A stretch of DNA of 7,317 nucleotides from an uncultured Nocardioides sp. (GTDB lineage: Bacteria; Actinomycetota; Actinomycetes; Propionibacteriales; Nocardioidaceae). A program made the translations under genes and the position numbers. The notes beneath the pieces were generated by a model, which had not been told where the DNA came from, searched no databases, and saw only the letters and a list, made by a program, of their open reading frames with translations. This document shows positions 1 to 5,386 of the stretch, in pieces; positions within the stretch are counted from its first letter, which is position 1; every line of letters begins with the position of its first letter. The DNA is taken from the NCBI RefSeq assembly GCF_946885725.1, contig NZ_CAMPGZ010000204.1, positions 1-7,317 on the forward strand, read 5' to 3'.

Positions 1-282
1 GAGCAGCTGCGCCCAGATGCCGAGCTCGCCGTGGCGCTGGAGCGCGGTGGCCTCGGTGTCGATGCGCCGGGTGAGCACCATGTCGCGGTAGAAGCCGCGG
101 ATGGTCTCGGCCTCCTCGTCGAACGAGAACTCCGGGTGCTCGACTCGCTCGCCCTCGGGCGTCAGCAGCTGGACGAGCTCCGGGCCGCCGTCTGCCTGGC
201 GGGGCCCGAAGACCTCACCGAGGTCGGGCCCGAACTCACCAGTGCCGAGGTCGGCACGGGCCTCGGGGTGTGAATGGCTCAC
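1..282 (-). CDS. pdhA: 2-oxoacid (pyruvate) dehydrogenase E1 component alpha subunit, N-terminal part
   Basis: First 94 codons of a gene running off the left edge. The family is the thiamine-diphosphate-dependent E1 alpha subunit, which with E1 beta decarboxylates pyruvate or branched-chain 2-oxoacids and passes the acyl group to lipoyl-E2 in the cytoplasm. Residues 39-50 read LLTPEGERVEHP and residues 65-94 contain YRDMVLTRRIDTEATALQR followed by HGELGIWAQLL, the characteristic entry to the E1 alpha fold (helix with RRID, then the Q-R-x-G-E-L-G segment). The N-terminal 38 residues are a loosely conserved Gly/Pro-rich leader. The start is GTG at 282-280, preceded by GAAGGAG five bases away, so no longer start is needed. 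The TPP-binding region lies outside the window. Pyruvate and branched-chain substrates cannot be separated from this fragment. It faces the exporter gene across a 279-base divergent spacer. Confidence 0.85.
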   Translation of the reverse strand, partial: MSHSHPEARADLGTGEFGPDLGEVFGPRQADGGPELVQLLTPEGERVEHPEFSFDEEAETIRGFYRDMVLTRRIDTEATALQRHGELGIWAQLL

Positions 283-287
283 CTGCA

Positions 288-294
288 CTCCTTC
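288..294 (-). promoter_or_regulatory. Ribosome binding site of the E1 alpha gene
   Basis: On the minus strand this reads GAAGGAG and lies five bases before the GTG at 282-280. It fixes a GTG start that would be missed if only ATG were allowed. Confidence 0.75.
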
Positions 295-417
295 GTGTCG
301 TCGGCGCGCGGGGTCTCCGCTGCCGGCTCTGTGGAGCTGACGGCCCGCTGCCGGGGGTCCGCGGCACCGACGCGGGGGTGGTGCGCGGTGTGCGGCCGAG
401 CGGCTGGACGTCGCTGT

Positions 418-436
418 GACCGGTGCCACACCGGTC
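418..436. repeat. Perfect inverted repeat, candidate operator
   Basis: GACCGGTG, spacer CCA, CACCGGTC: eight base pairs of perfect dyad symmetry around a three-base centre. The geometry suits either a dimeric repressor site or a short RNA hairpin in the leader of the minus-strand transcript. It lies 136 bases before the E1 alpha start and 126 before the exporter start. The symmetry is directly seen; regulatory use is inference, and in very GC-rich DNA some inverted repeats arise by chance. Confidence 0.45.
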
Positions 437-505
437 GGTCGTGTCCTTAAGGTACCGGGCTCCGCGGCGTGGCACGAAATCGACGCCCGCCCGGCACTAA
501 GTCGC

Positions 506-535
506 GCGACAGGTGTCGGTGGCGACCCCTACCCT
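506..535 (+). promoter_or_regulatory. Candidate promoter of the EamA exporter gene
   Basis: TACCCT at 530-535 fits the actinobacterial TANNNT -10 pattern. GCGACA at 506-511, a partial match to TTGACA, sits 18 bases upstream. Transcription would begin near 542, giving a leader of about 20 bases that holds the ribosome site. The -10 box overlaps the interrupted palindrome CCCTGTCAGGG (532-542), and the -35 overlaps the palindrome GTCGCGCGAC (501-510), so both boxes could be covered by a regulator. This is motif matching only. Confidence 0.35.
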
Positions 536-545
536 GTCAGGGGCT

Positions 546-552
546 AAGGAGG
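546..552 (+). promoter_or_regulatory. Ribosome binding site of the EamA exporter gene
   Basis: AAGGAGG lies nine bases before the GTG at 562. It decides the start against an upstream in-frame ATG at 469, which has no such site. Confidence 0.8.
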
Positions 553-561
553 GAGTTGCTC

Positions 562-1566
562 GTGACCGTCACCACCGCCGACAAGGGGTCCGCCACCGGC
601 CGCACCGGGCCGTCGACGGCCCTGGTCTTCGCCGCGCTCGCGATCGTGTACGTCGTGTGGGGGTCGACGTACCTCGGCATCCGCGTCGTGGTCGAGGAGG
701 CGCCGCCTCTGGTGTCGATGGGCCTGCGCTACACGACCGCCGCGGTCGTGCTCGGCGCGATCCTCTCCTTCAAGGGCGGCCTGGGCCGGCTGCGGCTGAC
801 CCGCCGCCAGGCGCTCGGCTGCGCGTTCCTCGGGCTGATGCTGCCGGTCCTCGGCAACGGCATGGTCGCGGTCGGCGAGTCGCTCGGCGCGCCGTCCGGC
901 GTGACCGCGCTACTGATCGCGATCGCGCCGCTGATCATCGTGGTGTTCCGGCTCGTCGAGGGCGACCGCCCGCGCGGGCTGACTCTGGTGGGCGTGCTGT
1001 CCGGTTTCGTCGGACTCGCCGTGCTCATCCTGGTCGGCAGCAACGGGGCGGCGGCGTTCCCGATCGTGGCGGGGCTCATCGTGCTGTTCGCGTCGTCGTG
1101 CTGGGCGTTCGGCTCCTACTCGCAGCCCCGGCTGCCGCTGCCCGAGGACGTCTTCGTCGTCACCGTCTACGAGATGCTGTTCGGCGGGCTGATGCTGGTG
1201 ACGTTCGGCCTGATCCGCGGCGAGCGGTTCACCGGCGACTACTCCGCCTCCACCTGGTTCGCGCTCGGCTACCTCGTGGTGTTCGGCTCGGTGGTCGCGT
1301 TCACGTCCTACGTCTGGCTGCTCGCCAACGCGCCGATCTCGCTGGTCGCGACCTACGCCTACGTCAACCCGGTCGTCGCGGTGTTCCTGGGCTGGCTGAT
1401 CCTGTCCGAGGCGGTCACCCCGGCGGTGATCCTGGGCGGCGGCATCGTGGTCGCGTCCGTCGCGCTGGTGATCACCGCCGAGCGGCCCCGCCGCGCGCGC
1501 CAGGCCGCGGCGGCGTCGTCCGGTGAGCCCGTGCCGGAGCGCGAGCCGGAGCCCGACGCGGCCTGA
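562..1566 (+). CDS. EamA/DMT-family exporter, YedA-like
   Basis: Predicted 334-residue inner-membrane protein of the drug/metabolite transporter superfamily, two EamA repeats of about five helices each. Residues 21-41 form the first helix, ending in WGSTYLGIR (33-41), the hallmark of the YedA/RhtA-type branch. Further hydrophobic helices lie near 51-70, 84-103, 113-131, 139-158, 166-184, 197-217, 232-254, 258-280 and 286-305. The second repeat carries YAYVNPVVAVFLGWLILSE (265-283), the conserved end of an EamA domain. CWAFGS (180-185) and LPLPED (191-196) also resemble YedA. Family members export amino acids, metabolites or drugs; the substrate cannot be read. The tail from 306 is charged and Pro/Glu/Ala-rich, likely disordered and cytoplasmic. 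The GTG start at 562 is chosen because AAGGAGG precedes it; residues from the ATG at 469 would be arginine-rich and untypical. It is followed after 38 bases by the SRPBCC gene. Confidence 0.85.
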   Translation: MTVTTADKGSATGRTGPSTALVFAALAIVYVVWGSTYLGIRVVVEEAPPLVSMGLRYTTAAVVLGAILSFKGGLGRLRLTRRQALGCAFLGLMLPVLGNGMVAVGESLGAPSGVTALLIAIAPLIIVVFRLVEGDRPRGLTLVGVLSGFVGLAVLILVGSNGAAAFPIVAGLIVLFASSCWAFGSYSQPRLPLPEDVFVVTVYEMLFGGLMLVTFGLIRGERFTGDYSASTWFALGYLVVFGSVVAFTSYVWLLANAPISLVATYAYVNPVVAVFLGWLILSEAVTPAVILGGGIVVASVALVITAERPRRARQAAAASSGEPVPEREPEPDAA

Positions 1567-1591
1567 CCGGTCGCCGTTGCTGACCGGCGGG

Positions 1592-1597
1592 TAACTT
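1592..1597 (+). promoter_or_regulatory. Candidate -10 box for a leaderless SRPBCC transcript
   Basis: TAACTT ends seven bases before the ATG at 1605. That is the distance at which actinobacterial RNA polymerase would start on the A of the ATG. There is no Shine-Dalgarno site before this start. No clear -35 is seen, which is common for such promoters. Confidence 0.5.
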
Positions 1598-1604
1598 CGT
1601 CGCC

Positions 1605-2066
1605 ATGAGCGACAAGCTGGTCTCGGCCACCACGACCATCGACGCCCCGCCCGCGGTGGTGTTCGCGATCGTGGCGAACCCGCACCAGCACCCACGTATC
1701 GACGGGTCCGGCTCCGTGCGGAGCGTGGTCGGGGGCCCCGAGCACGTCCGGAAGGGCGACACCTTCTCGGTGAACATGAAGCTGTTCGGGGCGCCGTACA
1801 AGATCACCAACCGGGTCGTGGAGTACGAGCCCGACCGCTGCATCGCCTGGCGCCACTTCGGCGGCCACCGCTGGCGCTACGAGCTCGAGCCGTCCGGGGC
1901 CGGCACGCGGGTCACGGAGACCTTCGACTACTCGCGCTACAACGCGCTGTGGAGCGGGCTGATCACCGCGCTCGGCTTCCCCGAGCGCAACCGCAAGGGC
2001 ATCGAGGGCACGCTCGAACGGCTCAAGCAGGCCGCCGAGGCCGACGCCGGGGCGGCCAGCGCCTGA
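1605..2066 (+). CDS. SRPBCC-fold protein (polyketide cyclase/dehydrase-like)
   Basis: A 153-residue soluble protein of the START/Bet v1-like (SRPBCC) superfamily, whose helix-grip fold forms a hydrophobic ligand cavity. Visible family marks are the opening strand and helix TTIDAPPAVVFAIVANPHQH (10-29) with the following HPRIDGSGSV (29-38), a beta segment FSVNMKLFGAPYKITNRVVE (54-73), a strand pair WRHFGGHRWRYELEP (82-96), then GTRVTETFDYS (100-110) and a C-terminal helix ending in GIEGTLERLKQAAE (132-145). The length is normal for a single SRPBCC domain. Ligand or reaction is not deducible: members include cyclases, lipid carriers and toxins of TA-like pairs, and no partner is apparent here. 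The ATG at 1605 has no ribosome site but has TAACTT seven bases before it, suggesting leaderless translation. A 50-base gap leads to the GH13 gene. Confidence 0.8.
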   Translation: MSDKLVSATTTIDAPPAVVFAIVANPHQHPRIDGSGSVRSVVGGPEHVRKGDTFSVNMKLFGAPYKITNRVVEYEPDRCIAWRHFGGHRWRYELEPSGAGTRVTETFDYSRYNALWSGLITALGFPERNRKGIEGTLERLKQAAEADAGAASA

Positions 2067-2103
2067 CCCGCGCCGAGACCTCCCGGGCCCGACCGCGCGT
2101 CGC

Positions 2104-2109
2104 TAGGTT
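2104..2109 (+). promoter_or_regulatory. Candidate -10 box for a leaderless amylosucrase transcript
   Basis: TAGGTT ends seven bases before the ATG at 2117, the same geometry as at the preceding gene. No purine-rich ribosome site lies in between. This supports 2117 as the start rather than in-frame ATG 1949 inside the previous gene. Confidence 0.5.
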
Positions 2110-2116
2110 GAGCCGC

Positions 2117-3964
2117 ATGGCGGACGCGACGCTCGAGGCCCGGCTCGAGGCGCTGTGGCCCGACGTCGTCCGACCGCTCCGCGGGCTGTACGGCGACCGG
2201 CCGGACTTCGACGCGCTGCTGGCTCGACTGCGCACGCAGGTCTCGGACGCCTACGCCGCCCGCTCCCCCGAGCTGCGCGCGCTGGACGAGCGGCGACTGG
2301 TCACGCCGGACTGGTTCCAGCGCACCGACGTGCTCGGCTACGTCTGCTACACCGACCGCTTCGCCGGCCGGCTCACCGACCTGCCGCCGCGCATCGACTA
2401 CCTGCGCGAGCTCGGCGTCTCGTTCCTGCACCTGATGCCGCTGCTCCAGCCGCGCCCGGGGCCGAACGACGGCGGCTACGCGGTGATGGACTACCGCGCG
2501 GTCGACCCCCGCCTCGGCACGCTCGACGAGCTGCGCTCCGTCGCCGCCGCGCTGCGCGCCGCCGGAATCAGCCTGGTGCTCGACCTGGTCTGCAACCACA
2601 CCGCCCGCGAGCACGCGTGGGCCGAGCGGGCACGGGCCGGCGACCCGACGTACCTCGCCTACTACCGGACCTACCCCGACCGCACCGAGCCCGACCGCTG
2701 GGAGCGGACGCTGCCGGAGGTCTTCCCGGACTTCGCGCCCGGCAACTTCACCTGGGTGCCGGAGATGGAGCGCTGGGTCTGGACCACGTTCAACGACTAC
2801 CAGTGGGACCTCGACTACACGAACCCCGACGTCTTCGCCGAGATGTTCGGCGTCATCTGCCACCTCGCGAACCTCGGCGTCGAGGTGCTGCGGCTCGACG
2901 CGGTCGCATTCATGTGGAAGCGGATGGGCACCAACTGCCAGAACCAGCCCGAGGTGCATCTGCTGCTGCAGGCCTGGCGCGCGCTGTCCCGGATCGTCGC
3001 TCCGGGCGTGATCCTGCTGGCCGAGGCGATCGTCGCGCCGGACGACCTGGTCGGCTACCTGGGCCGCGGCGAGGGCACCGGCAAGGAGTGCGAGCTGGCC
3101 TACCACAACGTGCTGATGGTCAGCCTCTGGAGCGCGCTCGCCGAGCAGAGCGCGGCGCTGCTGACCCACACGCTGCGCGCGATGCCGCCGATCCCGCCGA
3201 CGGCGGCTTGGCTGACCTACGCCCGGCTGCACGACGACATCGGCTGGGCGGTGACTGACGAGAACGCCGGCGCCGTCGGCCTCGGCGGCTTCGACCACCG
3301 GGCGTTCCTGTCGGACTTCTACTCCGGCGCCTACCCGGGGTCGTTCGCGCGCGGCGCGGTGTTCCAGGCCAACCCGCAGACCGGTGACCGCCGGATCAGC
3401 GGCGCTCTCGCGTCCCTGGCCGGCCTGGAGCAGGCGCTCGCGGACGGCGACGAGGCGGCGGTCGATCTTGCCGTACGACGGATCCTGCTGCTGCACCACG
3501 TGATCCTCACGTTCGGCGGCATCCCGCTCGTCTACATGGGCGACGAGATAGGCCAGCGCAACGACCCGTCGTACGCCGAGCAGCCCGACCTGGCCGACGA
3601 CAACCGGTGGCTGCACCGGCCGCGGATGGACTGGGCCGCGGCGGCCCGTCGGCACGACCCGGGCGCCGTCGAGGCGCGCGTGTTCGCGGGGCTGCAGCGG
3701 CTCGTCGCGCTCCGTCGCGACACCCCGGAGCTGCACGCGCAGGCGTCGACCGAGGCGCTGTGGGGCGACGACTCGCGGGTCATCACGCTGCTGCGGTCGA
3801 GCGCCCGCGGGGACGTGCTGGTGCTCGCCAACGTGTCGCCCCGGCGGGTGCGCACGGGGTTGCCGCGGCACTGGGGCGCGGTGCACGACCTGGTCGCCGG
3901 CGAGGACGCGGACGGCCAGGTCGAGCTGTCGGCGTACCAGGTGCGCTGGCTCCGGCGACGCTGA
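2117..3964 (+). CDS. Amylosucrase-type glycoside hydrolase family 13 enzyme
   Basis: A 615-residue cytoplasmic enzyme (no signal peptide) resembling amylosucrase (GH13 subfamily 4), which transfers glucose from sucrose onto alpha-1,4-glucan and releases fructose; some relatives mainly hydrolyse sucrose. Layout: helical N-domain about 1-68, (beta/alpha)8 barrel about 70-530 with inserted B and B' parts (B' about 383-445), beta C-domain about 545-615. Catalytic residues are all present: Arg259 and nucleophile Asp261 in LRLDAVAF, acid/base Glu303 in LLAEAI, His372-Asp373 in LHDDIGW, His161 in CNHTA. Asp118 and Tyr121 in NDGGYAV and Arg497 in DDNRWLHRPR correspond, by my recalled alignment, to Asp144, Tyr147 and Arg509 of the Neisseria polysaccharea enzyme, the pocket-closing residues. 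KRMGTNCQNQPEVH (268-281) is typical of this subfamily. The length is close to the usual 630-650. Start ATG 2117 has no ribosome site but a -10 box seven bases upstream. Alternatives are sucrose hydrolase or another GH13_4 specificity. No sucrose or glycogen gene is adjacent. Confidence 0.85.
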   Translation: MADATLEARLEALWPDVVRPLRGLYGDRPDFDALLARLRTQVSDAYAARSPELRALDERRLVTPDWFQRTDVLGYVCYTDRFAGRLTDLPPRIDYLRELGVSFLHLMPLLQPRPGPNDGGYAVMDYRAVDPRLGTLDELRSVAAALRAAGISLVLDLVCNHTAREHAWAERARAGDPTYLAYYRTYPDRTEPDRWERTLPEVFPDFAPGNFTWVPEMERWVWTTFNDYQWDLDYTNPDVFAEMFGVICHLANLGVEVLRLDAVAFMWKRMGTNCQNQPEVHLLLQAWRALSRIVAPGVILLAEAIVAPDDLVGYLGRGEGTGKECELAYHNVLMVSLWSALAEQSAALLTHTLRAMPPIPPTAAWLTYARLHDDIGWAVTDENAGAVGLGGFDHRAFLSDFYSGAYPGSFARGAVFQANPQTGDRRISGALASLAGLEQALADGDEAAVDLAVRRILLLHHVILTFGGIPLVYMGDEIGQRNDPSYAEQPDLADDNRWLHRPRMDWAAAARRHDPGAVEARVFAGLQRLVALRRDTPELHAQASTEALWGDDSRVITLLRSSARGDVLVLANVSPRRVRTGLPRHWGAVHDLVAGEDADGQVELSAYQVRWLRRR

Positions 3965-3974
3965 CCGGACACGA

Positions 3975-4007
3975 CGAGAGGCCACGCCCGGCGGGCGTGG
4001 CCTCTCG
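3975..4007. terminator. Bidirectional hairpin terminator between convergent genes
   Basis: Arms 3975-3989 and 3993-4007 pair perfectly over 15 bp (CGAGAGGCCACGCCC with GGGCGTGGCCTCTCG) around a three-base loop. It lies 10 bases after the amylosucrase stop and 11 bases after the propeller gene stop on the other strand, so it can serve both. No U-run follows on either strand, as is common for actinobacterial terminators. Confidence 0.85.
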
Positions 4008-4018
4008 CGTTATGAGCG

Positions 4019-5293
4019 TCAGCGGACGAGCGCGAAGACGTCCCGGGCACCGTTGACGTCCGGCGTCTTCACGTCACTGCGGAAGGCGTCGAACACCACG
4101 ACCGCGCCATTGCCGGAGATGACCGATCCAGTCGTCCCGATGCGGTTGTTGAGCGGCCGGGTGGTGCCGGCGCTGCGGTCCCGCAAGTAGAGCGAGTTGG
4201 TGACCTTGCCGGCCTTGCGCAGGTCGGACCCGGCGTGGAACGTGACCAGCCGACCGTCATTCGAGATCGACGGGGACGCCACCAGACCCTTGGCCTGCTG
4301 CTCGGAGCTGGTGACCGAGACGAGCTGGGTCTTGCCCTTGCGCCGGTCGCGGACATAGACGTCGACCTGCTTGTCGGTGTCCTGCTTGGCCAGCTTCGCG
4401 GCCGTTGTGAACACGACGTAGCGGCCCCAGCCCGCGATCTCGGACTCGTAGCTGCGCTTGGCGGCCTCGTCACCCTTGCTGCTGACGGAGACGCGCACAG
4501 TCTTGCCCGCGCTGACGTCGCGCACGAACACGTCGTGCTTCTTGTTCTTGTCCTTCTTCACCAGGTTCTTGCCCTTGGACGTGAAGGAGACCCAGCGGCC
4601 GTTGTCGGAGATGCTGGGCTGCTCGCCGCCGCCCTCACCGCCCTGGCGGTCCACGGAGACCAGCTTGGTGGTGCCGGCGACCCGGTCGCGGACGTAGACG
4701 TCCTGGTTGGACGACGAGCTGTCCTCGTCGGCCAGGGAGGCCCTCGAGGCGAACGCGACGTACCGGCCGTCCTTGGAGATCGACGCGTCGAAGCTGCCCT
4801 GCTGGCCCGGGCCCTCGTCGGAGTCGACGGAGACGATCTCGGTCGTGCCGGCCACCAGGTCGTGGACGAACACGTCGCTGTAGCCGTTGAAGTCGTTGTC
4901 GACGACGTCGGCGGCGGTGGAGGTGAACACGACGTAGCGGCCGTCGGCGGAGATGTCGTCGGCTACGCCGCCGACGGCGGCGGTGCCGTCTGGCCGGGCG
5001 CTGACCAGCTGGGTCGTGCCGGTGAGGCGGTCACGCACGTAGACGTCCGCGACGCCGTTCGTGTCGGCCGGGGACAGGTTGCCGGCCGTGGACGTGAAGA
5101 CGACGAAGCGGCCGTCGGCGGACGGCACCCCGTCCCAGCTCTCCCTGTCGGCCTGCGCGCCGCCCGTGGCGACCGACACGAACTCGACCGTGGAGGCGGC
5201 GCTGGCGGTGCCGACTGTGGCGAAGGTGGTGCCGGCGGCCACGCCGATGGCCAGCGCGCCGATGACTAGGGGACGACTGCGATGCAAGATCAT
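4019..5293 (-). CDS. Secreted PD40/TolB-like seven-bladed beta-propeller protein
   Basis: A 424-residue predicted exported protein of unknown function. Residues 1-32 form a Sec signal peptide: HRSR n-region, hydrophobic core 8-28, cleavage likely after TASA (29-32). The rest is seven imperfect repeats of about 57 residues, each with an S-x-D-G-R-Y-V-V-F-T-S strand (anchors at 60, 117, 175, 231, 289, 346 and 395) followed by a D-x-N-G-x-x-D-V-Y-V-R-D strand and A-G-T-T-x-L-V-S-V. This is the WD40-like PD40 pattern of TolB-type propellers. The seventh repeat stops at DVFALVR and lacks the last strand, which the N-terminal TVEFVSVATGG (35-45) can supply, closing the ring. Repeats four and five are lysine-rich. 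No catalytic residues or anchor motif are recognised; a binding or scaffold role outside the cell is inference. Start ATG at 5293 is chosen over an upstream in-frame ATG at 5329 because of the strong ribosome site and proper signal peptide. It lies 93 bases after the ABC exporter stop, and may have its own promoter. Confidence 0.8.
   Translation of the reverse strand: MILHRSRPLVIGALAIGVAAGTTFATVGTASAASTVEFVSVATGGAQADRESWDGVPSADGRFVVFTSTAGNLSPADTNGVADVYVRDRLTGTTQLVSARPDGTAAVGGVADDISADGRYVVFTSTAADVVDNDFNGYSDVFVHDLVAGTTEIVSVDSDEGPGQQGSFDASISKDGRYVAFASRASLADEDSSSSNQDVYVRDRVAGTTKLVSVDRQGGEGGGEQPSISDNGRWVSFTSKGKNLVKKDKNKKHDVFVRDVSAGKTVRVSVSSKGDEAAKRSYESEIAGWGRYVVFTTAAKLAKQDTDKQVDVYVRDRRKGKTQLVSVTSSEQQAKGLVASPSISNDGRLVTFHAGSDLRKAGKVTNSLYLRDRSAGTTRPLNNRIGTTGSVISGNGAVVVFDAFRSDVKTPDVNGARDVFALVR
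4022..5191 (-). repeat. Seven tandem propeller repeats within the coding sequence
   Basis: Seven degenerate units of about 170 bases encode the beta-propeller blades. Spacing between the DGR anchors is 57, 58, 56, 58, 57 and 49 codons. The best-preserved DNA is the stretch encoding the D-G-R strand (CGGCCGTC as read on the plus strand, for example near 5110 and 4942). Repeat six has lost its acidic loop, and the last unit is shortest. Confidence 0.7.
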
Positions 5294-5300
5294 GGTGGTT

Positions 5301-5308
5301 CCCTCCCT
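5301..5308 (-). promoter_or_regulatory. Ribosome binding site of the propeller gene
   Basis: On the minus strand this reads AGGGAGGG, seven bases before the ATG at 5293. It decides this start against the ATG at 5329. Confidence 0.75.
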
Positions 5309-5337
5309 TTGGTGCCGACATCGAAGCACCGCGGGAT

Positions 5338-5378
5338 GCCCCAGGGGCGGCGCAACGCCGAGGTAGCCGAACCGCTAC
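5338..5378 (-). other. Cluster of short inverted repeats between the ABC exporter and propeller genes
   Basis: Three adjacent dyads lie in the 93-base gap: GCCCC-A-GGGGC (5338-5348), CGGCG-CAA-CGCCG (5348-5360) and GTAGC-CGAACC-GCTAC (5363-5378). The last two could fold as 5-bp stem hairpins just after the exporter stop and act as a weak terminator or mRNA end. The first is better viewed as a protein site. No U-run and no clear -10 box for the propeller gene were seen here. Confidence 0.35.
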
Positions 5379-5386
5379 GTCGCAGG

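Larger units (their letters stand above)
283..561. other. Divergent intergenic regulatory region
   Basis: This 279-base spacer between two divergently transcribed genes must hold both promoters. No convincing coding frame was found. Visible elements are an 8-3-8 perfect inverted repeat at 418-436, an 8-bp palindrome CCTTAAGG at 445-452, a 10-bp palindrome GTCGCGCGAC at 501-510, and an interrupted palindrome CCCTGTCAGGG at 532-542. On the minus strand TACCTT at 454-449 could be a -10 box for the E1 alpha gene, but no good -35 accompanies it. If used, it would give a leader of about 160 bases and place the 418-436 repeat just downstream of the transcription start. The stretch from about 295 to 417 shows nothing I can name. 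Confidence 0.5.

Noticed and set aside
31..273. An 80-codon plus-strand frame at the left edge.
   Set aside because: It is antisense to the E1 alpha start, whose minus-strand translation has clear family motifs and a ribosome site.
469..561. N-terminal extension of the EamA exporter from the ATG at 469.
   Set aside because: The added 31 residues are Arg/Pro-rich, unlike any DMT N-terminus, and they span the candidate promoter and the ribosome site of the GTG at 562.
1949..2116. N-terminal extension of the amylosucrase from the ATG at 1949.
   Set aside because: It would overlap the SRPBCC gene in another frame and adds an Arg-rich stretch absent from the family; 2117 has a fitting -10 box.
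1605..3964. A possible defence or toxin-antitoxin reading of the SRPBCC gene with its neighbour.
   Set aside because: The neighbouring gene is a full-length GH13 enzyme with all catalytic residues, and no small regulator or toxin partner is present; nothing supports such a pair.
1937..3985. A very long open frame on the minus strand opposite the amylosucrase gene (682 codons).
   Set aside because: It is the codon-phase mirror of a well-supported GH13 gene in high-GC DNA; its translation is rich in R, V, H and Q with no domain, and its start lies outside any promoter or ribosome context.
4235..5269. A 344-codon open frame on the plus strand opposite the propeller gene.
   Set aside because: Its apparent repeats simply mirror the propeller repeats on the other strand, and it lacks a ribosome site.
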